From NCBI RefSeq assembly GCF_001039355.2, contig NW_019775813.1, positions 128,831 through 192,830 on the forward strand: DNA of 64,000 nt. The letters run 5' to 3'. Each line of letters starts with the position of its first letter. Positions within the stretch are counted from its first letter, which is position 1. Under the pieces are notes generated by a model, which searched no databases, was not told where the DNA came from, and saw only the letters and a list, made by a program, of their open reading frames with translations. The position numbers and the translations under genes were made by a program. This document shows, piece after piece, positions 9,677-20,500 of the stretch. Source of the stretch: Lingula anatina. Lineage: Eukaryota; Brachiopoda; Lingulata; Lingulida; Lingulidae.

Positions 9677-12600
9677 GTACCGTTGTTGGAGAGAGCTCTG
9701 ATATATAGGGCTCAGAACTATGTGGACTTGGTGAAGATAGATGAAAGGCTTTTCAAGGCCCTAACACGGTGCATTCCTGGTGAAAAATACTAGTTGTGGA
9801 CTAGTTGCTGGGTATTTTATCAAAAAGTGCAAATGACTTCAGGAAATTACTAATGTATGATTTCATTCAGTTCAACAATCGGTGATCATCTGGGGAAAGG
9901 TACATGTATTTTACCTGACTTTCAATTTCAGTTCAAGTCTTTTAGGATTTAAGTGCCATTTTGAGTTTTGTTGATTGCCTTATTAACGATCTCACATACA
10001 GGTGTTTTCTTTTTTCATTTGTATGAAATGCACAGATAAATAACCGGACATTGCCACATGATTAAAATTCCTATAGTTCATTAACTATTTTCAAAGTCTG
10101 ATTGCACAAACCATAAAATTTCGAATTGATTTATGGTGATATTGCGAATATCCCTGTTATTATCATAAATTTTGATCAGCGATGTTCACTGTATCATAAT
10201 TCTCAAGTTTAAATTGTTTCTGTAAATTTTCTTTTGTACATGTATGTGTTCATTTGTATATTTTATCTTTAAATTTTCCTTTGGTATCTTCGTTAATAAA
10301 TTTTTTCAATAAAATATATCTACCTTTTATGCAAGCCTTCTGATCGTACTGATACATTGGCATTATTATATATGATATCAAAAATAGCATGAAACAATCG
10401 GGAAAAAAACTCATTAGGTGTGTCAAAGCTTTGTGCATTCTATAACTCAACAATCGTAAACAGAAAGGCGAGCACAAACGTGTAGTCCAAACGTTATAGG
10501 TACGTAAAGCAATTAACTTTCAGACAACCAGCTTACTTTAGTTTGCAACTTCAAATATAACCGACTCACTTAAAACTCGGTGGTCAATATGCTATTTGCA
10601 GGTACAAATTATTATCAAACTATCAACAGCGCCACTCGACCTGTATTTGTTTCCCCAGGTCATTCAAACACACTGGGGGCTTAATCCACTTCAGCGACCA
10701 ATGAAAACGCGTCTTCGTCACTTGTCGCGTGCCCTTTATGAATAGTGAAGTCGCGAGGTCACATTCCACACTCTTTGACCTTTTTGAACTATCATCGAAC
10801 AAATTTTCACTGATATCGGCTGTGGTAGAGAAGCCTGGATTTGAGGCGTTGAGACAAACGCACTAGAAGGTTCCGATGTCTACATTTATGACATTCTCCA
10901 GTATTTATAGTAATAATAATATGCGAGTTGGAATCTAGTTGCTAATATTCCATTAATATGGAGCATATTAAATCTAGATGTTTCAAAAGCGTGTTAATTT
11001 TTATCAGTGTAATTCAATTGAGAATGGCAACGACAATATGTATTTCAAGTCAAGGTATCCATGCAGTATAACACCACACGTACCGTATACCCCACATATG
11101 AAAACATGCTAGATCCTTGAGAATTTTTTTTTTTTTTTTTTTTTTTTTNAATATCATCCGTCAAGGACGTCATTATATTTGAATTTTTATATAGCTCCTG
11201 AGACGACATTCAGCGGTTTTCAAGTCGCACATTTGAATGTTCAATGAAAATGTTGGCAGCTGTTCAATGGTTTTGTGCGTCATAGTTTTGGGGTTTTAAT
11301 GTACAATTTGATCTTTGTCAACCCCCATAGTAGTTGACAATGTATACCTATTCCAGTAAGCTGAGCAGAATTCTTTTTTCTTCAAACAATTATCGATTTT
11401 TCTTCCTAAAGCGCGCTATATGCTATTCTGCCTTTATTATGTATTATATTGCTGGTAAAGCTGGGGGTCACCTTTAAGGTGAAGGTCGTTGTCGTTGTTA
11501 TGGGAGAAAAAAGGAAGTGGTTCAATTGCTTTCGGAAATAATAAAATACATGGCTACAGATTACTAACTCTAGATGAAAAAATCAATATTCCTGTGTTGT
11601 GTGGATGGCATACTGTTATTACCCACCACCCATATGTTATCAAATCTATGTCACCGTTGATGTTTGTGTCTATGTTATCGAATTTAGGTCAACACTGATG
11701 TCTGTGTCCTTATTATATAAACATACTGGTACAGAGCAGCAACATGATATCGATATGTTCTTCTTGGAAGGTTTGATAAAAGCTGCAGCTGTGCACCTTG
11801 TGGTATCATTGAGCAAACACGTTATATGACATACTGAGAGTCATACATTGAGATCACCTCAGGTGTTTGCTTGTGATAAAAGGCAACGAGGAGGCGCCAT
11901 TTTAATCTTCATGATAAATTTGAATTTTTGTTTTTGTCAACTGTAGAGGTCTACTTTTTAAAAATAATATATATAGTTTAAATTTATGTACATAACGGTC
12001 TTGATGTGATAAAGAAGACTGACAAAAATTATCTAATTCATATTTCTAGGTACTTTCAGAAAAAAATGACTTAATTTTGACGTACACGGCTAATTATAAC
12101 GAAAAAAAGAAATGGGGGGATGTCTTTCTGCAAATAACTTTAACCTTGCGATGCTTTGCTGTATTTCAATAAGTTGTAATAATATGAGAAACACATACAC
12201 GTTTTTAACATGGCATATCATTTATTTGACATTAAGCATTTCAATACAAAAAACAATAAGCATAGAAAATTCGGCCAGGTAGAAAACAACATCAACTTGT
12301 TTCTTTTATGTATTCTATAAGGCACAGCTGATTATAATTGAAATAATCTTATAAATCCTGAATATTAATGACACTAAATTAAGGCGAATTTAATTATTTT
12401 AATGATTCTAAAAAATGACCCTAGGAGGGGGAGGCGGGGAGGGCAGAAGACTCACCCACATACCCCTATACCACCCCACTTGCGTAAAATACAGATTATC
12501 CACACTGGTCCTACTTGGCACTTATAAAAAAATCTATTCTGTTGACAGTCAGCTCCGCACATAATACATATATAATACCTAAGTTAAAAACTTTCGAGCA

Positions 12601-13804
12601 CCTCTGTAGCCTTCGACCGGGAAGTAAATATCAGTCAAATTACTCACTCGATAAAGGCGTTCTTGGCAAACAACCAAGCAAATTGCATGTAGGCTTTGAT
12701 TTTTCAGCAACGACCTAATAAAACAGCAAATAGTTTTCTTGTGACTCTACATGAACAGCTGGTTTATAACATTAGCATCAGAAGGGAGAATGGCTCGGGG
12801 AGGAGGGGGAGGCCTGAGAATGCCACCACGCTTGTGTCAAAAGGGGGTAGGGTGGAATGTGGGAGCAATGAAATAAGAAGGCAAATTTTGAATGCATTAC
12901 CCCGTCCATTCTCCCTTTTATTTAATAAAATGACAATTCCCTACTGAGAAGTCTTGAATTTTGTGACCCTGCATAATTTGCCGATATTACGATAGGAGTC
13001 ATATTAACAATTTATTTACTTTACAATTTATATTAATATGCAGAGCAACAATAGAAAAATCAACTCATTCTTCTTTCATCGGAATGTAATGTACTTTATC
13101 ATTTCGAAAAAAATTACATATCAAAAATATCAATACTGTTATATATTATCACATGATCAATAAACACCCAAAGTAATAACATGAAAACCTGACAAAACGC
13201 CCACATTTATTATGAACATGAAAGCGAAAATTGAGTCACCTACTTCATTTTATCTATCCATCCAGAATTAGTCATACTTCTCATTAAATGGAAAGGGAAA
13301 GGAGAAGCACCAACTTAAAGTGATAACATAGCACAGTGTATAAATTGAAAATAAGTTTCCGTATCACATGCACATGCACAATATCCCACAAAACAGAATT
13401 GTTACCCGTGTTGAAGGCTTGTCGCGCCGTCTACAATAGATAATTGCAGTACGCGGTAGACGCACACGCTGTTAGGCACGTGATCTTTAACGAGCACACC
13501 CTAATGCTAATTGTGTGTAAATTTGGTGACATTTGATAGCGCCTTTTCTATTTAATAGACATTTATTTACATCTGTAGAAGTCCCAGTGAAACAGTGGAT
13601 TTGAGGGGGTACCTCTTACAAATTTAACTAAATGGTATAAAATGTGTATATTTTCACCACTATTTTGCATTTTTTAACCATTAATCATGTTAGACACGGT
13701 ATCTGTAATAAAAAGCACTATTTTTAACAATTTACAGCTGTGAGGTGATCATTTGTAAATAAAAGTACATGGAAATTGGGGTGGGACAACCTTTTTGACC
13801 AATG

Positions 13805-13900
<96 letters not shown>

Positions 13901-14379
13901 CGAAATCATGTCAGGTTTATATGCAATTAATATTCAGACAAACCTGATGGCAAAATCATCTGATATCCATAGATATATTATCAGAGGGTTGTTACTTCAT
14001 GAAGGTTGATGTTTGGAATGCTTTCGAGATATTTTGAGCTGAGATGACTAACAACGAGTTTGTGATATTGTTACGTACTCTAACAGAACCTTGGATACAC
14101 ATAAGCAAATATTTCTATTGCATCAATAAAGGGGTAAAACGTGTAAGGATGTTGACACTGCAAAGCTATATTCCCATTTAACTTAGTGATATCTCAGTAT
14201 AATTGTCTATAACGGCGTTTTATGTAGCAAAGGCATCTAAATTCGCTTGTTGTACAGTCATAACCAGATCTCGGAAGCCTAGGACTCCCCCTCCCCATTC
14301 CCCTTTCCAATACAAATAAATACATTTAATTCCCTTCCAGTTCTTTCTTATATTTGAGAGGGGGTAAGGCTCATACTAA
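9304..14379. other. Gene-poor region
   Basis: I find no exon with convincing splice sites and no homologue of the neighbouring receptors. Contents: (ATT)n at about 9646-9675, a T-run ending in a single N (11126-11149), and 12120-12340, which is a diverged copy of the gene F intron 1 region (compare 6110-6290). Gene D Ig exons would be expected here by comparison with A and C but are not visible. Confidence 0.5.
13808..13897. repeat. (TA)n microsatellite, about 90 bp
   Basis: Uninterrupted TA dinucleotide array. Confidence 0.98.
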
Positions 14380-15070
14380 AGAATATTGTAACCGGTTTAT
14401 GTATATTCAAGAGGTTGTGCAAAATATCTGAACTTAAAGTCATAATAACTCTTCGTTTTGGCCAAAAATTGGATTTTCCTGGAAAAATCGGCAATTTTCC
14501 CGTACTTACCAATGGCCAACGACCCCATTCCTGCATTCAAAGTTAATCCAGGTTTTTTTTCCTAAACGTACGGTTTTTTGTTAAAATTTCTTAAGAGATT
14601 TTAACTGACGGAGCTCTCTCTGACATTGCAAAGTCACTGGTGACCTACTTAAAACCGCGGGAAAAGCAGACAACACCAACACTATATAAGATTCATGAGA
14701 TATATTCGTCTTTTTGTTAAAAATGCATTTATATCCACAATGTGTGCCATTCTGGGCTTTTAGTTATCCGACGCACTGTACAAAAACTCGCAACTTACGT
14801 CTGAGGGTTTCCCGCCATGTTATTTTGGTCTCGAATGAACGCGAGAATCCGCGTGACAACATTACGTCATTAGCAACAAATGCACTTGTCGACCGGAAAA
14901 AAGGGATCGAAAGCCCTATTGACAAGCACAGATTTTAGTTTTCCTACAATAACGGCCGTTTTAGTGGTAAAATACAATAGAATATATTTCCATGCGTTGT
15001 TTACGATGTATTTCATGCGGATTTTTGAATCTCAAAGGAAGAGTTATTATTGCTTTAACTGGGAATATCC
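14380..15070. repeat. Dispersed repeat family (copies at 14.4, 18.75 and 42.6 kb)
   Basis: Contains the block CCATTGGTAAGTACGGGAAA (minus strand) followed by CCAATTTTTGGCCAAAACG, then a distal part (ATACAATAGAATATATTTCCA...CTTTAACTGGGAATATCC). A second copy with both parts lies at about 18740-19100 and a fragment at about 42640-42790. The copies are diverged. No coding capacity; likely an old non-autonomous element. Confidence 0.5.
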
Positions 15071-15105
15071 TTAAAATATACTGACCCTCACCTATCTACA
15101 GGTCC

Positions 15106-15110
<5 letters not shown>

Positions 15111-15143
<33 letters not shown>
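15111..15143. repeat. (TG)n microsatellite
   Basis: Short pure TG array. Confidence 0.97.
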
Positions 15144-15145
<2 letters not shown>

Positions 15146-15279
15146 AACCATCTCTTGTTGGGATGGTTGATTCAAATCATATCAAGTTCCAGAGAAAGGT
15201 TACTTCGTGAAATCACCTTGCAATTTGATATAAAATTATGAAAAGAGTTTACGGTATTTTCAACATAAAGTGAATTCAG

Positions 15280-16020
15280 TCGACTTCAAATAATTTTGTA
15301 AATCAATTCAAATAACATATAAATCCAAAACTGTGTCAATGCATTCGTTGTGAAGCGGTCGTAAAGCAATCATTTCATCCGTACTCGATACGTTATTGAT
15401 CAACACCTGTGGTATCACTAAGGTTATCTGGTTACCATGGAAATGTCAGCGGGAGGCCAGCAACACACATAACACTACACACAAGAACCGACAATATCTA
15501 AAGATTAAAAAATACAAAATTCTAATCTTAACGTCTCACTTAAATGAGGTCAGAATGAAGCAGTGTACCGGTATGTTAAAGAAATAAAAACTCGAGCGTG
15601 ATAACGATGAATGTGGTGTGAATGGCGTGAAGACATTAAAATTCGAAAAAGGCATTTGTCAAATACCCCAGAAAGAAACCCAGTTTATGAATTTGTTGGT
15701 CCTAAATTAATCGCCTACATTGCTATCCGTCGAAACTGGTTATAAAAAACGCAATCTTAACACTTTAATTATGACTTTAAGCGAACAGCATTATCTGAAA
15801 TATTAAATCTACTGTAAACGTGTAACTGTTTTACAGAAAATACAACATACAGTTCTATCAAGCTAATTGTTATTTTTTCCTTTGATAAAAGATAAGATAC
15901 TTTCTGACACAGTACATATCCCTCGCTGTTATTAGTCTGCATTTTCTACAGACAATTAGCTTTTTAACTCCCGCAAACAGCAACGCGTTTTTTTTTTTTT
16001 TTTTACTAAAACGGGACTCA
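15280..16020. other. 3' flank of gene A
   Basis: Non-coding. Aligns with 36555-37070 upstream (in plus coordinates) of the gene C tail, for example AAAACTGTGTCAA and GTTATCTGGTTACCATGGAAATGTCA. Genes A and C therefore share their 3' environment as well as their coding exons. Confidence 0.6.
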
Positions 16021-16610
16021 TCACGTTTTCCTGACTTCGGCGTATTCGGTCCTGGAGTCCTCATCAAACACGAGGTTGTTGCGTCCACCTCCACCTGCTG
16101 GCTTCCTATTAGCTGCAGGAGCTAGATCTAGGTCGGCATACTGGAGGCCTTCTATGTTCCGCTGCTGCTTTTCAGCTTGTTCCTGCTGAATAATGATATA
16201 ATAAAAAATATTATAATAATTTTAATTATAATAAACATAAAATAATATTTTTTTGTTTAATTAAGATAAAGGCAGCTAAAAATATGTTATAGTTTAAGAA
16301 GATTCACTTCATCAATTTTACTGTTTTGTTTAGTTTTTAAAATGTTTTATTAAATTGTATGGCCTCAGTATCACTCTCTTCCTCCCTCCTCCCTTTTTTC
16401 TTGGGTATTCTTTCTCGGCATCTTTTTGGACATTTTCCCTGTCACTTTTTCTCTTGCCTTTTCTTTGTATATATACATATATTAATGCTGTTCTACATCT
16501 AACTTTAACCTAAATCTCATTCTACAGTCTGTATTACATACTTTCTATGTTTACTTTTGGATGAAATCAAAATGCCCCCTTTCTCTCCCTCCCTCACTCC
16601 CTCTTCCCAC

Positions 16611-16663
<53 letters not shown>

Positions 16664-17546
16664 TACAGGGTTTTTACCTGGTGTTTGGTTTCATCCATTG
16701 GCATATCACTGTACTGATTATCTTTATGTTCTTCGGCTGCATATGTCTTATCTGGCGAAAGAATTTTTAATTACAAGATAAAGGACACCATAATCAAGAT
16801 GTACTTTGCCAATATGATAAAATTGGTTAGCGACAGTAAAAAAAAGAAAGAAAGAAAGAAAAGAAGAAGCACGAGTGATTCTGCCAAAACAAATTTGATC
16901 TCCTGATCACTTATAGTGAAACAGCATAATGCATTAAACAATCTAAACTGAATAAATATATTTACTTCAGTGAAAGAAAGTACACTGTACCTGGTTTGGC
17001 TTGCCTTTTATTTGCTGACTTTTTGTGTAGAACGATAACGATGGCGATTACGGCGATAACAACAACAACACCGACGACAATTAGAGCTATCAAAAGTTCA
17101 TTGCTGATCCCTTGTTTTCCTCCAGGGTCGCTTTTATTGCCTGCCGAAAAAAGTTTTTTTCAACATATTATTCTTAATTTTATGGAATCACTTTTCGAAG
17201 GAAGGTAAGAGGGTGGGATGAAAAGGGACAGGGGGAGGGGGAGCGGGATGTACATTAGAGAGACGGTCCCTGCATGAAACCAACATATAAAGCTGCCGGC
17301 AAAATATATTCAGGTATGTGGTAAAAATAAACATTACTTTATTGGCTATAGTTGGTTTATGCATGAACAAGTGGTTTTCTGTGTGTTTTTGCATGCAGAA
17401 CTCGTGCACTTATTACTGGCCCGGGCTCAGTTTCACACCCTTTATGTGATATGTTGGTATACAGGTCAGCAGGTTTTGTTTCCAGGTTGTAGGTTTGACC
17501 CACCAATGTCACTGGGGAGGTATGCTCACTCATTGGTATATCTGTG

Positions 17547-17580
<34 letters not shown>

Positions 17581-20500
17581 CATGCTGTTTATTACCAGAT
17601 TTACAAACTGTTTGTTATATTTTCTAAACCATATGCAATCGGATGGCCTAGTGGTTAAAGTGCCTGCCTCCGGAGCGGGAGGACTTGGGTTCAAAACCCA
17701 CCGGGGACATATCGGACGTTCATAAACGGTACCTGCTGTCTCCCCGCTTGGTACTGTTGTTGCTGTTTCGTTTTACAATGAGCCAAGGAGTCAAAAATTC
17801 CTTAATATGGGGTCATGGCACCCTGAGCTTCAGAGATAACTTGACACTAACCTCTTCACTATAGCCTATCTTCATCGTGTCAAGTTACCTCTGACGAAAA
17901 TAGTTTGACCTAGTTTATATAAGCCAATCGAATCCATGTTTCAAAATTTTTCACCAAACTTTGGTGAAAACGCTGATTGGTTGACCGCCAATCGGCAATC
18001 CTCGGCTGATTCCGCAAGCTCCATACTAACAACATAGTTATTGTCGAGTGCGGAGACATCCGAGTAGTTCCGAGTGCATAACCGTACACAAAGAAAGCAT
18101 GGAGTATATCGGAATTGAAACCAGAGCAGTTTGATGCCCTGCATAATTATCTACTGAGGGATGATGTATTTTGCGTGCTGCCCACAGGTTACGGCAAGTC
18201 CCTGATATTCAGCCTTATCTTTGATTGGTTTGGATTTGAACAAAGCGCGCTTTGACTCGTTCGCGTTCATTGGCTAGATCGTTCAATGAGTCATTGAGTG
18301 CGGGCTTTAAATTTGATTGGCGGGCGGCGGGGGCAATCGAATGTGGTCAGAGGTAACTTGACACGATGAAGATAGGCTATAGTGAAGAGGTTAGTGTCAA
18401 GTTATCTCTGAAGCTCAGGGTGGGTCATGGTGACTCTTGTGTAGAGATAAATCTAGGGATGAAGGGATGTGTGAAGGGACCCTCCTGTGGGGTCTGGGAT
18501 GGACTTTAGGCATCCCTGCTGTACTCCAAGTTTAGAGTCACTTGCACTCCGAATTTATTCTCAGTGTCTCCTAAAAGCGTGTTTCACAATGTTGATACAA
18601 ACAGGAGAGCACGAGTCAAGAGGAAACTATGCAAAAGAAAATTGAGAAGATAGATGAATTCTTAAGGAGTTACAGGCCTTTGAACATTGCTGGCTAGGAT
18701 AAATTTTCGTACATCAGTAAGGGAAATTGTATGCAAAGCGATGGCATGACTGTGATTTTGCAACATAAAATATATCATGAAAAGCATAACAACCGTTCCC
18801 TTTTGCCAAAAATTAATTTTCCTGGGATAAACGACAATTTTCCCATACTTACCAATGGTCAATGAATCCATTTCTACAATCAAAATTAGTCCTTTTTTGT
18901 AATAATTTCTTAGGATTATAGCCATCTATGGAGGTCACATGGTCCGATGACAAACTCAGATATCACAATTGCTAGAACTGCCGTTTTTTGTGTTAAAATA
19001 CATTTGTATTTCTGTGAGTTGTCCACAATGTATTTAATCATTGTAATATATCAATCTCATACAAAGAGTTAATTGTTATCCCTTTAATGTTTATTTTGTT
19101 TCATACAAAAAAAATCGGCTAAATTACGGTTATGGGCTCACTTGTTGTGCGACGTGTCCCCTCATTTTGTACTGGAATGTTGAAATTATATTGACTATAT
19201 TGAAATTATATTCGCCGGAGTACGGATACTCTAACAAGTCTCTTAAATCCAAATCACAATAAAAACCCTAGCTAAGGCCCACCCAACCCCTTAGGTCCAA
19301 GAAAGTGGTTCATCCATAAACTAACAAAAAGATGGATGTATGAGTGGTCAAAACAGATAAAATACCCATGTATATAACGGCTGTGTATGGAGATCATTGT
19401 TGTGATGGCTCAGATAGCAGGGCAGGGTAAGGTCAATAATATTATTAATAAACGAGAATGATTTTTCACAGATTTACACAGAAAGATTTAGACATGTACC
19501 TGGGCCAGGACTGCCACCTGTATCCCCGGGTGTTGTAACGGAGGGTGCTGCAAGAGGGAATAAATTGAAACCAGTTACGTTATTTGGTCAAAATGTTATA
19601 GTCAAGTGGAATTATAAAATTTTACTACCCAAAAATTTAACCCCTCTCTTTTTAGACTTAAAAGCTTTTCAAAATAAACAGCAGAAAGTTTAGATCTAAA
19701 ATAGTTATCTCACTAACGAGCTGTTCTACTAACTAGCGTATGGGTAGGAATCTTCCGAAAAGCATTTGCAATGCCACTCTTCAAATTTCAAAACAAATCT
19801 AGCTCTTTATGTAAAATGTATACCTGGTCCTGGGCTGTTATCTGAACCACCAAGAGTTGAAGTGGAGGGAGGCACTGCAATATGGAAATGAGAAGCTGTA
19901 ATGATTGGGCTATTCTTTGAAGGATTCACTAACAGAGTAAAGAAGAACACCCGTATGGACATATGCTGATTATAATCATGCATAGGTTAATCGGTGATTG
20001 AGAAAAAAAGAAGAGATATGCAGGGCATGTATTTGTATTGCACAAATCTGATAAAATACCTTGCCAAATGTCCATGTATCAGTGATAAACATGGGATCAT
20101 ACCTGAGGTAGTAGTTTCGGATTCGGGCAAGATCACATAGCTACTATTCACGGATCCCAGTGGATTTGTACCGATGCAATAGAAGCGGTCCTCGCTGGTT
20201 ACTGTGCTGTTTTTTGACGCAGAGCGTGATGACGGTGAACGCAGAAGAATGTTGTTTGTATTTCGAATTTGTATGTCCGGCACCGGTATTCCTCCTGTTA
20301 CTTCGCACTTAAGCTCGTACGTCGTGTCATTGATATGTGTGGTATTTAAGGTTGCCGTCTTGGGTGATTCTAAGAACGAAATTATGCACCATTTACCATA
20401 ACCAGTTTTCTTAGCGCATAACGAATAGAAACTTTAAAAAAATATATGAACAAGAACTCCTTTGAATTCCGTTTGCATAATTTTAAACACAACCATCTAA

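Noticed and set aside
13724-13909. Frame encoding alternating Tyr-Ile
   Set aside because: Translation of a (TA)n microsatellite.
16557-16781. Plus-strand Ser-Leu-rich frames over CT repeats (also 7201-7501 and 38021-38233)
   Set aside because: Microsatellite translation; the real coding here is on the minus strand (YxxM exon).
17641-17712. Possible tRNA gene
   Set aside because: A and B boxes are present, but the body continues into a SINE tail and I cannot fold a clean cloverleaf; called a SINE.
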